A DNA stretch of 64,000 bases from Gammaproteobacteria bacterium (GCA_016182845.1 JACPFT010000012.1:205603-269602), one strand, 5' to 3'. Positions 29,579-39,428 are shown, counted from the stretch's first letter. Numbers and translations are program-made. Notes: generated by a model not told the origin, from the letters alone.

Positions 29579-29629
29579 GGGGCGTGGTGACGGCTCGCCC
29601 ATCCGCCCCTCGGCATACAGGATGACACC

Positions 29630-30889
29630 ATGACGCAGTTCATCGACCGCAGGTTGAACGCCAAGAACAAAAGTGCTGTCAACCGACAGCGCTTTATTCG
29701 GCGTTACAAGGAACAGATAAAAAAGGCCATCGCCGATTCCATTAGCGACCGGTCGATCACCGATCTGGATAATGGTGAACAAGTCTCCATTCCCACTCGG
29801 GACATTCGCGAACCAAACTTCCATAACGGTCCTGGCGGTCGTCGTGACATGGTTCATCCAGGCAACAAGGAGTTTGTACGGGGCGATCGGATTAAGCGCC
29901 CGTCCGGCGGAGGCGGCGGCGGCTCCCAAGCCAGCAACACCGGCGAGGGCGTGGATGATTTCGCCTTCACCATTTCCAAAGAGGAGTACATCGCCTTACT
30001 ATTCGATGATCTGGAGCTTCCCAACCTGGAACGGAACCAGCTGAAAAAGATCATAAACTACAAAAATGTCAGGGCCGGATTTGTGTCCGAGGGAAACCCT
30101 TCCAGCCTAAGCGTCATTCGCTCGATGAAAAACGCCTATGCACGGCGTATCGCCATGACAAGTGGTAGTCGGGCTGAGCTAGTTGAGCTAAAACAAGAGC
30201 TGGATAACCTGGCTAGCGACGATCCCATCAGCGAGGATCGGCGCAAGGAAATCCTTCTGCGCATGGACGAGCTGGAGGCGAAAATTAGCAAGACGCCATT
30301 CCTAGACACCTTCGACCTGCGCTTCCACAACTACATCAAACAGCCGATTCCGACGACCCAAGCTGTCATGTTCTGCATCATGGATGTCTCCGGCTCCATG
30401 GATCAGGCTACCAAGGATATGGCCAAACGCTTTTTTATCCTGCTGTATCTGTTCCTGACTAAGACCTACAAGGATGTAGAGGTCGTCTTCATCCGCCATC
30501 ACACCCAAGCCAAGGAAGTCGATGAGCATGAGTTCTTTTATTCTCAGGAAACCGGCGGAACCATCGTATCCAGCGCCTTGAACCTGATGGATGAAATCAT
30601 TCAGGACCGCTACCCGGCTCACCAATGGAACATCTACGCCGCCCAAGCTTCCGACGGCGACAATTGGAGCGATGACTCTCCGGTCTGCCATGAAATCTTG
30701 AATGAAAAAATTCTACCCCTGGTCCGCTATTTCGCCTACATCGAAATAACCACTCGCAACCACCAAAGCCTATGGGAAAATTACCAACAACTGACGGAAT
30801 CTCACAAATCCTTCGCGATGCAGCACATTCAAACCCAAGCGGATATCTACCCCGTATTCAGGGAACTATTCAAAAGGCAGAAGGCATGA
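29630..30889 (+). CDS. yeaH: YeaH/YhbH family protein (DUF444)
   Basis: A 419-residue protein that partners PrkA. The start [20 protein letters not shown] is typical. A glycine-rich linker ([10 protein letters not shown]) sits near residue 95. The C-terminal half is a von Willebrand A-like domain with a MIDAS-type motif MDVSGSMDQ (around residue 250) and [20 protein letters not shown]. The family is found almost only next to prkA. The stop overlaps the ycgB start by four bases, so translation is coupled. Confidence 0.93.
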   Translation: MTQFIDRRLNAKNKSAVNRQRFIRRYKEQIKKAIADSISDRSITDLDNGEQVSIPTRDIREPNFHNGPGGRRDMVHPGNKEFVRGDRIKRPSGGGGGGSQASNTGEGVDDFAFTISKEEYIALLFDDLELPNLERNQLKKIINYKNVRAGFVSEGNPSSLSVIRSMKNAYARRIAMTSGSRAELVELKQELDNLASDDPISEDRRKEILLRMDELEAKISKTPFLDTFDLRFHNYIKQPIPTTQAVMFCIMDVSGSMDQATKDMAKRFFILLYLFLTKTYKDVEVVFIRHHTQAKEVDEHEFFYSQETGGTIVSSALNLMDEIIQDRYPAHQWNIYAAQASDGDNWSDDSPVCHEILNEKILPLVRYFAYIEITTRNHQSLWENYQQLTESHKSFAMQHIQTQADIYPVFRELFKRQKA

Positions 30890-32415
30890 GCAAGGTCGCC
30901 ACGCGCAGCAAGATGACATCGTCCCCCTTACCGGACAAGCCCGAGTGGTCATTCGAGTTGCTGGATCTCTATCACATGGAGATCCGCCGCGTTGCTGAAG
31001 AGTTCGGGCTGGAAACCTATCCCAATCAAATCGAGGTGATCACTTCGGAACAGATGCTGGATGCCTATGCTAGTATCGGCATGCCCATAGGCTATCATCA
31101 CTGGTCGTTCGGCAAACACTTCATCAGCAATGAGCAACGCTACAAACGCGGGCACATGGGCCTGGCATACGAGATCGTTATCAATTCAAACCCCTGCATT
31201 GCCTATCTGATGGAAGAAAACACCATGATGATGCAGGCACTGGTCATGGCGCACGCCTGTTATGGCCACAATTCATTTTTCAAGAACAACTACTTGTTCA
31301 CCACCTGGACCGATGCGGATGCCATCATCGATTACCTGGTCTTTGCCAAGAACTATGTGACGGAATGCGAAGAACGCTATGGCATTGACGAGGTCGAAGG
31401 TTTGCTCGACTCCTGCCATGCTCTAATGAATTTTGGTGTGGATCGCTATAAGCGCCCTGCCCCTTTATCGCTGCGCGAAGAACATCGCCGTCAGAAGGAG
31501 CGGGAGGAATACCTCCAGTCCCAAGTCAATGAGCTGTGGCGAACCCTGCCCATCCGTGAGAAGGACAAGGAAGAGTCCAAAAAAAAGCGTTTCCCCATCG
31601 AACCCCAGGAAAACATTCTTTATTTCATCGAGAAGAACGCGCCATTGCTGGAACCCTGGCAACGCGAACTGATTCGCATTGTACGAAAGGTCGCTCAGTA
31701 TTTCTACCCGCAACGCCAGACCCAGGTGATGAACGAGGGCTGGGCTTGCTTTTGGCATTACACCATTATTAACACGCTATATGATCAGGGTTATCTCACC
31801 GATGGTTTCATGATGGAGTTCTTGCACTCCCATACCAGCGTGATCCTCCAGCCGGGCTTCGATTCACCCTATTACTCCGGAATCAATCCCTATGCCCTGG
31901 GTTTCAATATGTTCGTGGATATTCGGCGAATTTGTGAAGACCCAACGGAAGAAGATCGGCAGTGGTTCCCGGATATTGCCGGTAGCAACTGGCGAGAAAC
32001 CTTGGAGTTTGCCATGCGCAATTTCAAGGATGAAAGTTTTATCGCCCAGTTCCTATCGCCCAAGCTCATTCGGGATTTCAAGTTCTTCTCCATACTGGAC
32101 GACGACAGCCGCAAGGAACTGGAAGTCTCGGCGATCCACAATGAATACGGCTATCGCGTCATCCGCGAATTGCTGTCCAATCAATACAATCTGTCGATGC
32201 AGGAACCCAATATCCAGGTGTGGAATGTGGACATTCGCGGCGATCGCTCACTTACCTTGCGCCACACGCCCCATTATGGTGTCCCGCTGGCTGACTCCGC
32301 CGATGAGGTAATGCGCCATCTGCATCGGCTCTGGGGCTTCGATGTGCACTTGGAAAGCTTGAACAAGGAAGGCAAGGCGGAGACGATCTACCAAGTCCCC
32401 GAGGCAGGCGAATAA
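30886..32415 (+). CDS. ycgB: SpoVR family protein (YcgB)
   Basis: A 509-residue homologue of Bacillus SpoVR and E. coli YcgB. It has a conserved core with [32 protein letters not shown] and [20 protein letters not shown]; the His- and Glu-containing motifs suggest a metal-binding helical domain, though no reaction is established. The conserved C terminus begins near [22 protein letters not shown] at 30886 overlaps the yeaH stop (ATGA). The three-gene cluster with prkA and yeaH is widespread and linked to starvation and sporulation-like stress responses. Confidence 0.94.
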   Translation: MSKVATRSKMTSSPLPDKPEWSFELLDLYHMEIRRVAEEFGLETYPNQIEVITSEQMLDAYASIGMPIGYHHWSFGKHFISNEQRYKRGHMGLAYEIVINSNPCIAYLMEENTMMMQALVMAHACYGHNSFFKNNYLFTTWTDADAIIDYLVFAKNYVTECEERYGIDEVEGLLDSCHALMNFGVDRYKRPAPLSLREEHRRQKEREEYLQSQVNELWRTLPIREKDKEESKKKRFPIEPQENILYFIEKNAPLLEPWQRELIRIVRKVAQYFYPQRQTQVMNEGWACFWHYTIINTLYDQGYLTDGFMMEFLHSHTSVILQPGFDSPYYSGINPYALGFNMFVDIRRICEDPTEEDRQWFPDIAGSNWRETLEFAMRNFKDESFIAQFLSPKLIRDFKFFSILDDDSRKELEVSAIHNEYGYRVIRELLSNQYNLSMQEPNIQVWNVDIRGDRSLTLRHTPHYGVPLADSADEVMRHLHRLWGFDVHLESLNKEGKAETIYQVPEAGE

Positions 32416-32527
32416 GAGATTCCCTGAAGGCGCCTGATGCGGCGAAAAGCCGAGATCGGCCACAGCCGCTCGGCGGGATTTTCACTGCCTCCAGGATATC
32501 CGCTGCTCCGGAAAGGCCGGCACCAAT

Positions 32528-33244
32528 TCAGCTCCCAATCTGGGGCATGTCCTCGCGCACCTTGAACCAGACTTCCCCGGTGATTCGGCCATAGTGGTAG
32601 ATGAACGGGATCAGCTTTTCGTGATCCGCGGCCGTCACCAGGGACAGCAACTCGCTGTAAAACTTGTCCGCCAGCCGCCGGGCTTCTTCCTTGGTGTAGT
32701 AGAACTCACCGACCCGGTGGTAGAGCGCCTTGAAGCCATTCAGGATCAAGGTATATATCGGGTTACCGCCCAGCATGGACAGGGCGTGCTGGAATCGCCA
32801 GTCGTATTGGATATAGGCCTCGCCATTGTCTTCCAGACCCTTGGCCTCTTCCAGCAGCTTGGCCACGTCTTCGGCCTTGTGGCGAACGGCGGAGCGGATA
32901 TAGATACTGGATAGCGCCGTGCGCGCATCGAGCAGCTGATCGATGAGCAGGGTCGAACCGGCTTCATCGGACAGGCGCGCCAGTGTTTCGAGAATGTTCA
33001 GGCCGGCGGTGTGCCAGTAATCGTTCACCTGGGTCGGCTTGCCGTGTTGTATGGTCAGCCAGCCATCTCGTGCCAGACGCTGCAGCACTTCGCGCAACGT
33101 CGTACGCGTGACGCCAATCAGCTCGGACAACTCGCGCTCGGCCGGAAGTATGGAGCCCGGTGGGAAGCGCCCCTGCCAAATGGATTCGACGATGTATTGC
33201 TCGGCGAAGGCTGCCGGACTTTGCGCACGAGTCGATCGGGTCAT
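32528..33244 (-). CDS. fadR: Fatty acid metabolism regulator FadR
   Basis: A 238-residue GntR-family regulator nearly matching E. coli FadR (239). It represses fatty-acid degradation and activates unsaturated fatty-acid synthesis genes; long-chain acyl-CoA releases it from DNA. The N-terminal winged helix contains PPGSILPAERELSELIGVTR and TTLREVLQRLARDGWLTIQH, almost identical to E. coli. The C-terminal acyl-CoA domain includes GNPIYTLILNGFKALYHRVG. ATG at 33244 (MTRSTRAQSPAAFAEQYI) fits the family; upstream in-frame codons are not conserved. It is divergent from a Na+/H+ antiporter and next to ycgB, as in E. coli. Confidence 0.96.
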   Translation of the reverse strand: MTRSTRAQSPAAFAEQYIVESIWQGRFPPGSILPAERELSELIGVTRTTLREVLQRLARDGWLTIQHGKPTQVNDYWHTAGLNILETLARLSDEAGSTLLIDQLLDARTALSSIYIRSAVRHKAEDVAKLLEEAKGLEDNGEAYIQYDWRFQHALSMLGGNPIYTLILNGFKALYHRVGEFYYTKEEARRLADKFYSELLSLVTAADHEKLIPFIYHYGRITGEVWFKVREDMPQIGS

Positions 33245-33371
33245 GGGGAGTTCCGTTGCGTTGTTATTTTTCAGGATTGATGCAATGCACAATTCGCAAT
33301 TGCATTGCATATGCCAAAAGATTCCACTGATGGTAGCGAAAGTCGGGTCTGTGAATCCAGTCAAATTTGCA

Positions 33372-33388
33372 GAGTGGTCGGATTAGTC
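33372..33388. promoter_or_regulatory. Candidate FadR operator
   Basis: GAGTGGTCGGATTAGTC aligns with known E. coli FadR sites such as the fabA site AACTGATCGGACTTGTT, agreeing at the central TCGGA, the flanking TG and the right-hand GT. It lies 128 bases upstream of the fadR start. Autoregulation of fadR is the natural reading. This is a by-eye match, not a scored one. Confidence 0.5.
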
Positions 33389-33497
33389 GGCGCATTCCCC
33401 CGCAGTCAGGCATATATTTATAAGGGCTTTGTAGGCCCTGAACAGGTTTCATGGCAAAAAGCCGCCGCTTCCGGTCGGCTTCCTGTGCATTTGTGCA

Positions 33498-33525
33498 TTG
33501 CCTGGCGACTTCGCGCGGCTATAAT
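33498..33525 (+). promoter_or_regulatory. Sigma70 promoter of the Na+/H+ antiporter
   Basis: TTGCCT (33498-33503), a 16-bp spacer and a perfect TATAAT (33520-33525) precede the antiporter start by about 48 bases. AAAGAGG serves as ribosome site. Confidence 0.65.
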
Positions 33526-33573
33526 CCGCGCTTCCCTTCTGTAGAACCACTAATTACTAAAGAGGCCGCACCC

Positions 33574-34833
33574 ATGTCAGCCATCGAGGTTGCCAAACAC
33601 ACGCTACTCTCCGCCGGCGTCATCATGGCGGTCGGCACTGTCTGTGGTGTCGTAGCCAAGAAAATCAAAGTGCCGGACATCGTTTTGTTCCTGCTCGCCG
33701 GCATGCTCCTGGGCGGTGGCGTCACCGGCGTCATCAACATCCCGGCCGATTCCACGCTGAACCAAATCATCTTGACCTTTGGCGCCTGTTACATCCTCTT
33801 CGATGGCGGCGCCTCGATCCGCTTCAGCGTGCTCAAAGAAACCTGGGTCACCCTTGTGGTCATCGCGACCATAGGCGTGCTAATCACCGGCGGCATCACC
33901 GCCGGCACCATGCATATGTTCGGTGACTGGTTCGGCGTTCCCGCCGTGATGGGCATGACCGCCCTGATCCTGGGTGCCGTGATCGCCTCCACCGACCCAG
34001 CCGCGCTAGTTCCCATCTTCAAGCAGGTGCCCATCAAAGACCGCGTGGCCCAGACGGTCATGAGCGAATCGGCCTTCAACGATGCCATGGGCGCCATCGC
34101 CACCTCCGTTATTCTCGGCATCGTCATGGGCGGTGCCGGTGGCGAGGGCTTCAACCTGGGCCATGCCCTCTATGATCTGGTCTTCGAGGCCGGCGTCGGT
34201 ATCGTTGTCGGTGGTATCGCCGGCTACCTGGCCTGTATGCTGATCGCTCACGAGAAGTACGGGTTCCTGCGCGAGTACATGCCGCTGGTCACCCTGATGG
34301 CGGTAATCGGCGCTTTCCTGTCTGCCGACGGAGTGCACGCCTCCGGCTTCATGGCGGTGTTCGTGTTCGGCCTGATGCTGGGCAATAAGGACGTCTTCGG
34401 CTTTGAGGTCGAGCATGGCGAACAGGAAGGCCTGGAAGATTTCATCATGACGACGGCGCTTATCCTGCGCATGTTCATCTTCATCCTGCTGGGTTCCCAG
34501 GTGGACTTCGGCCTGCTCAAACAATACTGGGTCGTGGGCCTGGCCGTGGTGCTGGTGTTCATGTTCATCGCTCGTCCGCTGACCGTGTTCCTTTGCGCCG
34601 GCCTGGATCGCCGCGCTAAGTGGAGCAAGAATGAACTGCTATTCATGTGCTGGACCCGCGAAACCGGCGTGATCCCGGCGGCCTTGGCCGGCATGATCGC
34701 CGGCATGAAAGTGCCGGGTTACGAGGTCGTCGGCTCCATTACCTTCATGGCCATCCTGATCACTATCCTGGTGCAGGCGCCGACCACTCAGTGGCTAGCC
34801 GGCAAGCTGGGGCTGCTGCTCGACAAGAAGTAA
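33574..34833 (+). CDS. CPA1-family Na+/H+ antiporter (NhaP-like)
   Basis: A 419-residue inner-membrane antiporter with about 12 hydrophobic segments, exchanging cytoplasmic Na+ (or K+) for protons. Family motifs include FGACYILFDGGASIRF (membrane segment 4 region), ASTDPAALVPIFK, and SESAFNDAMGAIATSVILG with the ion-binding Asn-Asp pair. It ends with only a short hydrophilic tail (KLGLLLDKK) and so lacks the TrkA/CBS regulatory domains of longer NhaP2/CvrA proteins. ATG at 33574 follows AAAGAGG. In E. coli the gene divergent from fadR is nhaB, a different antiporter family, so the role is conserved but the protein has changed. Confidence 0.9.
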   Translation: MSAIEVAKHTLLSAGVIMAVGTVCGVVAKKIKVPDIVLFLLAGMLLGGGVTGVINIPADSTLNQIILTFGACYILFDGGASIRFSVLKETWVTLVVIATIGVLITGGITAGTMHMFGDWFGVPAVMGMTALILGAVIASTDPAALVPIFKQVPIKDRVAQTVMSESAFNDAMGAIATSVILGIVMGGAGGEGFNLGHALYDLVFEAGVGIVVGGIAGYLACMLIAHEKYGFLREYMPLVTLMAVIGAFLSADGVHASGFMAVFVFGLMLGNKDVFGFEVEHGEQEGLEDFIMTTALILRMFIFILLGSQVDFGLLKQYWVVGLAVVLVFMFIARPLTVFLCAGLDRRAKWSKNELLFMCWTRETGVIPAALAGMIAGMKVPGYEVVGSITFMAILITILVQAPTTQWLAGKLGLLLDKK

Positions 34834-34844
34834 GCCCGCCCCAG

Positions 34845-34880
34845 AAACGACAAAGGCCGCGTTCGCGGCCTTTGTCGTTT
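34845..34880. terminator. Strong bidirectional terminator, antiporter / dnaQ
   Basis: A perfect 17-bp stem (AAACGACAAAGGCCGCG and its complement) with a two-base TT loop runs into T residues on the plus strand and, on the minus strand, into a shorter TTTC end. It sits between convergent genes whose stops are at 34833 and 34896. Confidence 0.9.
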
Positions 34881-34895
34881 TTGGGGCCCCGGTTT

Positions 34896-35639
34896 CTAGG
34901 TGCCAGCCTCCAGCTTGCGCCAGACGCAGTTGCCGCCGGAGGCCTTGTCGATGGCGGCAAGGCGTGCCTCGTGGGCCGCCAGTTCGGCCTCATCGGCGCG
35001 CAGCACGCGCAGCGGCTCGCGGTTGGCCTTGAGCCGGCGGATACCGGTGTCCTGGCGCTGACCGCCGGCGCTCCCTTCGCTGCCTCCCAGGGACAGGGCC
35101 ACCTGGCCGCCGGTCATCAGCAGATAGACATCGGCCAGGATCTCGGCATCCAGCAAGGCGCCGTGCAACTCGCGGTGGGAGTTGTCGATCTCATAGCGGC
35201 GGCAGAGTGCGTCCAGGCTGTTCTTCTGCCCGGGGTGCATCTGCCTCGCGAGCATCAGAGTGTCCAGCACGCCGCAGTGATCGGCGACCGCGCCCCACTC
35301 GCTGCCCAGCAGCGCGAATTCATGGTTGATGAAGCCCACGTCGAAGGCGGCATTGTGAATGACCAGCTCGGCGCCCTTGATGAAATCGAGGAATTCACGG
35401 GCCACATCAGCGAACAAGGGCTTGTCGGCCAGGAAGTCGTTGGACAGGCCGTGCACATTCACGGCTTCGGCGTCCACCTCCCGCTCGGGGTTTAGGTAGA
35501 CGTGGAAATTGCGGCGTGTGATGCGCCGGTTGATGAGCTCGACGCAGCCGATTTCGATGATGCGATGGCCTTCGCGAGGCTCAAGGCCCGTGGTTTCGGT
35601 ATCGAGGACGATCTGGCGCAGGCCGGCGGTTTGACTCAT
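34896..35639 (-). CDS. dnaQ: DNA polymerase III epsilon subunit DnaQ
   Basis: The 3'-5' proofreading exonuclease of the replicase, 247 residues. Exo I is VLDTETTGLE (Asp and Glu metal ligands), Exo II is HNAAFDVGFINHEF, Exo III epsilon is HGALLDAEILADVYL. The C-terminal part past residue 185 binds the polymerase alpha subunit. ATG at 35639 (MSQTAGLRQIVLDTETTG) places the first motif correctly. It is downstream of rnhA on the same strand by 19 bases; this rnhA-dnaQ pair is divergent in E. coli but here runs in one direction. Confidence 0.95.
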   Translation of the reverse strand: MSQTAGLRQIVLDTETTGLEPREGHRIIEIGCVELINRRITRRNFHVYLNPEREVDAEAVNVHGLSNDFLADKPLFADVAREFLDFIKGAELVIHNAAFDVGFINHEFALLGSEWGAVADHCGVLDTLMLARQMHPGQKNSLDALCRRYEIDNSHRELHGALLDAEILADVYLLMTGGQVALSLGGSEGSAGGQRQDTGIRRLKANREPLRVLRADEAELAAHEARLAAIDKASGGNCVWRKLEAGT

Positions 35640-35658
35640 GGCTAGGACCTTGTGATGT

Positions 35659-36141
35659 TCAGGCGGAAGCCGGATTGAGGGCCGCTTCAACGCCCTGATT
35701 CGCCAAGTCGTCGGCGATCTCATTTTCGGCATGGCCGGCATGACCCTTGACCCAGCGCCAGTCGACACGGTGGCGGGCGGCCTCGGCGTCCAGGGCCTGC
35801 CAAAGGTCGGCATTCTTCACCGGAGCGCGGGCCGCCGTGCGCCAGCCACGGGTCTTCCAGTTCGGCAACCATTCGGTGATGCCCTGGCGCACGTACTGGG
35901 AGTCGGTGGTCAGTATGACCTCGCAGGAGCGTTTCAGGCTGCGCAGCGCCATGATGGCGGCCATCAGCTCCATGCGGTTGTTGGTGGTCTGGACTTCGCC
36001 GCCGAACAGGCGCTTTTCATGGCCATTCCAGCGCAGCAGGGCGCCCCAGCCACCCGGACCGGGATTGCCCTTGCAGGCGCCATCGGTAAAAATTTCTACG
36101 GGGGACTTCTCTACGGCGGACATCTTCTCTATGGAGGACAT
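35659..36141 (-). CDS. rnhA: Ribonuclease HI
   Basis: Cleaves the RNA strand of RNA-DNA hybrids. The 160-residue protein has the four carboxylates in [33 protein letters not shown] and NEIADDLAN, plus the flexible-loop His in KGHAGHAEN and the basic handle region [19 protein letters not shown] at 36141 has AAGGA five bases upstream; another ATG lies 18 bases on, in a tandem copy of the same start region (see findings). The first 13 bases overlap the methyltransferase gene. Confidence 0.95.
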   Translation of the reverse strand: MSSIEKMSAVEKSPVEIFTDGACKGNPGPGGWGALLRWNGHEKRLFGGEVQTTNNRMELMAAIMALRSLKRSCEVILTTDSQYVRQGITEWLPNWKTRGWRTAARAPVKNADLWQALDAEAARHRVDWRWVKGHAGHAENEIADDLANQGVEAALNPASA

Positions 36142-36869
36142 AGTTCCTTCGCTGTGCTGCGTGCCCCGGGCTCAACCAGCACCGGGCGTATGGGGATGAC
36201 TTTCGGCGTCCAGGCGGCCCGGATCGGAGTCAGAGTCGAGACTTTCTTGCGCGCCACCAGGGTGTAGAGTCCGCCCAGGCCGGGCATCCAGCGACGTCCC
36301 CAGTTCTCCAGGGGCATGAGCCGGTGTTGCCAGGCTTCGCCGCGCAGGGGCGGCCGGAAAAAGCAGCGGCGTTCCTCCACCAGCTCGAAGCCCAGCACGT
36401 TCAACCAATCCTTCACGCGCCCGGGGCTCAGGCTGCGCCGGCCGCGCCGCGGGTCGGTGCTATGCCAAAGCCGCCATAGGCCCCAGGGACTCAGGGGATT
36501 GAAACCGGTCACGACCAGATGGCCTTCGGGGATCAGGATACGCGTCGCCTCGCGCAGGACGCGGTGCGGATTATCATGAAATTCCAGGAGCTGCGCCAGC
36601 ACAACCACATCGACGCTGTCCGAGGTCAGGGGCAAGTCCGCCGGATCGGCAAGGAGATCCACGCCGGGCTCTAGGCCCAACTTGAGCTGATGCTGCACCG
36701 GGCTGGCTTCCGTCGGCAGGCTGTTGCTGAAACAGCCCAGCGATACCAAGTGATAGCCGAACAAGCCAGGCAGAAGCTCGCTCAGTTCGGCCGCCGCGGC
36801 TTCGCGCAAGGCGCGGCCCGAGGGCAACAGCGACCAGACATTCCAGGCACCGTCGTCGTGCATATGCAC
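36129..36869 (-). CDS. SAM-dependent methyltransferase (YafS-like)
   Basis: A 246-residue class I methyltransferase-fold protein. The glycine-rich SAM loop is degenerate ([11 protein letters not shown]), followed by [20 protein letters not shown], where DSVDVV and the aromatic-Asn-Pro region [20 protein letters not shown] are conserved in the methyltransferase-11 family. The [14 protein letters not shown] segment is typical of YafS. It lies upstream of rnhA and divergent from gloB, the same setting as E. coli yafS. The substrate is not known. Confidence 0.85.
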   Translation of the reverse strand: MHMHDDGAWNVWSLLPSGRALREAAAAELSELLPGLFGYHLVSLGCFSNSLPTEASPVQHQLKLGLEPGVDLLADPADLPLTSDSVDVVVLAQLLEFHDNPHRVLREATRILIPEGHLVVTGFNPLSPWGLWRLWHSTDPRRGRRSLSPGRVKDWLNVLGFELVEERRCFFRPPLRGEAWQHRLMPLENWGRRWMPGLGGLYTLVARKKVSTLTPIRAAWTPKVIPIRPVLVEPGARSTAKELCPP

Positions 36870-36927
36870 TCCTCCCTTGGCCGGCTCTCGGCTTGATCTT
36901 CACCAGGCAGAATGCCAGCATGGTCTT

Positions 36928-37692
36928 ATGTTAAGCATTCTACCCATCCCCGCGTTCCGCGATAACTATATCTGGCTGGCCCATGATGGCCAGGACGCCT
37001 TCGTGGTCGATCCGGGCGATGCCGCGCCGGTTCAGGCCCACCTGGCGGAACTGGGGCTTAGGCTAAGCGCCATTCTCATCACCCATCACCATCCGGACCA
37101 TGTGGGCGGGATTTCCACCCTGCTGGCCAAATGGGCCTGCCCGGTCTATGGACCGGCGAGTGAGGACATCCCCGGGCGCAGCCATGCGCTCCGGGAAGGC
37201 GACACACTGGAACTGAGCGCACCCGCCGCCCGTATGCGCATCCTCGAGCTGCCGGGACACACCCTCGGGCATATCGCCTATGTCGGCGAAGGCCATGCCT
37301 TCGTCGGCGACACGCTGTTCGCCGGGGGCTGCGGTCGGTTGTTCGAGGGGACACCGGCGCAAATGCTTGATTCCCTGGATAAACTTTCCGAATTACCAGC
37401 CGCGACCCGGGTCTATTGCGCCCATGAGTACACGCTTGCCAACCTGCGTTTCGCTCTGGCCGTGGAGGGCGACAATCCCGCCCTGGCCGCCCGCCTCCAA
37501 CACGCCACCCGGCTGCGGGAACAAGGCCTGCCCACCGTCCCCAGCACTATTGGCGAAGAAATAACCACTAACCCTTTCCTGCGATCCAGGGTACAATCCG
37601 TCGCCGCCGCGGCCAGCCGCCATGCTCAAGGGAACTTATCGACCCCCGAAGCTGTCTTTGCTGAAGTCCGTCGGTGGAAGGACGGATTCTGA
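36928..37692 (+). CDS. gloB: Hydroxyacylglutathione hydrolase GloB (glyoxalase II)
   Basis: Hydrolyses S-lactoylglutathione in methylglyoxal detoxification. The 254-residue metallo-beta-lactamase-fold enzyme has the dinuclear metal motif THHHPDH (residues 52-58), a third His in LPGHTLGHIAY, the metal Asp in FVGDTLFAGGCGRLFEG and the AHEYTLANLRFA segment. ATG at 36928 (MLSILPIPAFRDNYIW) matches the family start. It is divergent from yafS and followed by mltD, the same order as E. coli. Confidence 0.95.
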   Translation: MLSILPIPAFRDNYIWLAHDGQDAFVVDPGDAAPVQAHLAELGLRLSAILITHHHPDHVGGISTLLAKWACPVYGPASEDIPGRSHALREGDTLELSAPAARMRILELPGHTLGHIAYVGEGHAFVGDTLFAGGCGRLFEGTPAQMLDSLDKLSELPAATRVYCAHEYTLANLRFALAVEGDNPALAARLQHATRLREQGLPTVPSTIGEEITTNPFLRSRVQSVAAAASRHAQGNLSTPEAVFAEVRRWKDGF

Positions 37693-37825
37693 GCGCCATG
37701 CAGCCTCTGCACTGCGCGGTTCAAACTCCGGGGTATGCCCACAGCAGCACGATACCCCGACAGAACGACCAACTCGACCAGCCAGAGCCCAAAAAACTCG
37801 ACTAGCCAAGAGATTGACCGTCCTT

Positions 37826-39421
37826 ATGAAGCGACTGCTGTTCCTCAGCCTGGGTCTTTGCATCCTCACATCCTGCCAGACCGACTCCAGCCGCGTGCCG
37901 GAAGTGCCTGACTACGCCGTGCCCGAAGATGCCGTCAGCGAACCCGAACAGCCCCTGATTGAACCCAGCGACAAGACCGCGGAGAGCCCGGACGACGCGG
38001 ATCTTTGGCGTCATGTGCGCTCTGGCTTCCAGTTGGACAGTACCGAAGACCCCAAGCTGCGTGCCGAGGTCAATAAACAAATCCGCTTCTTCACTCAGAA
38101 CCAGAGAACCGTCGAAGCCTCGTTGAACCGCGCCGCGCCCTACCTCTACATGGTGGTCCAAGAGATCGAGAAGCGCGATCTGCCCCTGGAACTGGCCCTG
38201 TTGCCCATCATCGAGAGCTCCTACAATCCCAAAGCCCGCGGCGCGAACGGCGCCGGCGGCCTCTGGCAGTTCGTGCCCGGGACCGCCAAGGTCATGGGCC
38301 TGAAGAAAAACTCCTACTACGACGCCAAGCAGGACGTCTTCGCCTCGACCCAGGCGGCCCTGGACTACCTGGACAACCTGGGCAAGACCTTCGACGGTGA
38401 TTGGTTCCACGCCCTGGCCGCCTACAATTCCGGCGCCGGCAACGTGCAGCGCGCCATGGACTCCAACAAGGCTCATGGCAAGGGCACGGACTTCACGGAT
38501 CTCAAGCTTAAGGCCCACACCCGCGCCTATGTGCCTAAATTGCTAGCCTTGGCGGAAATGCTCAAGGACCCGGAACGCTATGGCATCGACTGGGACCCGG
38601 TGCCCAATGAGCCGGTCATGGCCAAGGTCGATCTGGACAAGCCCATCGCCCTCTCCGAAGCCGCCGAGCTGGCCAATTGCAGCCTGGAAGAGCTGGTCTC
38701 CCTCAACCCGGGTTTCGCCAAACCCTGGGCGGTGAGCGGCGGTCCCGGCTATTTGATGCTCCCGGCCGACAAGGCCGAGGACTTCGAGGGCAAGCTGTCC
38801 CATCTGCCCACGCCGCGCAGCGATGAGCACTTGAGCTACACCGTGCGCAAGGGCGATACCCTGCGCAGCATCGCCAAGCAGTACCATATGCCCCAGGAAC
38901 TTCTGCGCCAGGCCAACCATTTGTTCGGCATGCGTCAGCCGGAAGTGGGTCAGGAACTGAAGATTCCGCTCTCCAACAAGCCGGTCTTCGACGAGAGCGA
39001 TGAAGCCGTGCTCGCCGAGAGCGGCGGCCGGGAGCACAAGATCCGTAGCGGCGACAGCCTGTGGAAGCTGAGCCGCAGTTACAAGGTGAGCATGAAAGCC
39101 CTGGCCGAGGCCAATGGCCTAGCCGCCAACGCCGCGCTGAAACCCGGCAAGACCCTGCGCATCCCCGGCGCCGCGACCGACAAGAAGACTGATGCCCAAC
39201 CCCAGGCGAAGACCGTCGCCCTGGCGGGCACGGAGAAGCAGTTGTACACCGTCAAGAAGGGCGACTCCCTGGACTCCATCGCTCAGAAGCACAAGATCGC
39301 GCTAAAGGACCTGATGCGCTGGAACAACAAGGTCAGCCCCAGGAACCTCAAGCCCGGCCAGGCCCTGGTGATCTATCTGGCCGACGAAGTCCGTGCCAGC
39401 CGGGCCGGCAGCCGCAGCTGA
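37826..39421 (+). CDS. mltD: Membrane-bound lytic murein transglycosylase D
   Basis: A 531-residue lipoprotein that cleaves peptidoglycan with 1,6-anhydro product. The lipobox is LTSC (Cys17). The SLT domain spans about 100-240 with catalytic Glu130 in PIIESSYNP, plus GGLWQFVPGTAKVMGL and LAAYNSGAGNV. Three LysM domains follow: 337-381 (YTVRKGDTLRSIA), 403-447 (HKIRSGDSLWKLS) and 472-516 (YTVKKGDSLDSIA). E. coli MltD has two LysM repeats, so this is a three-repeat form. ATG at 37826 gives a proper signal peptide; the longer frame back to 37622 overlaps gloB and is discarded. Confidence 0.93.
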   Translation: MKRLLFLSLGLCILTSCQTDSSRVPEVPDYAVPEDAVSEPEQPLIEPSDKTAESPDDADLWRHVRSGFQLDSTEDPKLRAEVNKQIRFFTQNQRTVEASLNRAAPYLYMVVQEIEKRDLPLELALLPIIESSYNPKARGANGAGGLWQFVPGTAKVMGLKKNSYYDAKQDVFASTQAALDYLDNLGKTFDGDWFHALAAYNSGAGNVQRAMDSNKAHGKGTDFTDLKLKAHTRAYVPKLLALAEMLKDPERYGIDWDPVPNEPVMAKVDLDKPIALSEAAELANCSLEELVSLNPGFAKPWAVSGGPGYLMLPADKAEDFEGKLSHLPTPRSDEHLSYTVRKGDTLRSIAKQYHMPQELLRQANHLFGMRQPEVGQELKIPLSNKPVFDESDEAVLAESGGREHKIRSGDSLWKLSRSYKVSMKALAEANGLAANAALKPGKTLRIPGAATDKKTDAQPQAKTVALAGTEKQLYTVKKGDSLDSIAQKHKIALKDLMRWNNKVSPRNLKPGQALVIYLADEVRASRAGSRS

Positions 39422-39428
39422 CGAAGTC

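Larger units (their letters stand above)
33245..33573. other. fadR / antiporter divergent intergenic region
   Basis: This 329-base region contains the candidate FadR operator (33372-33388) and the antiporter promoter (33498-33525). Between them is AT-rich DNA near 33410-33425 and a small AGGGC/GCCCT hairpin near 33422-33438. No gene is supported here; the open frame running into the antiporter from 33451 lacks a ribosome site. Confidence 0.6.

Noticed and set aside
33451..33573. A longer antiporter starting at 33451
   Set aside because: The extra 41 codons are basic and unconserved, and the TATAAT at 33520-33525 lies inside them. The ATG at 33574 has a ribosome site and starts the first membrane segment.
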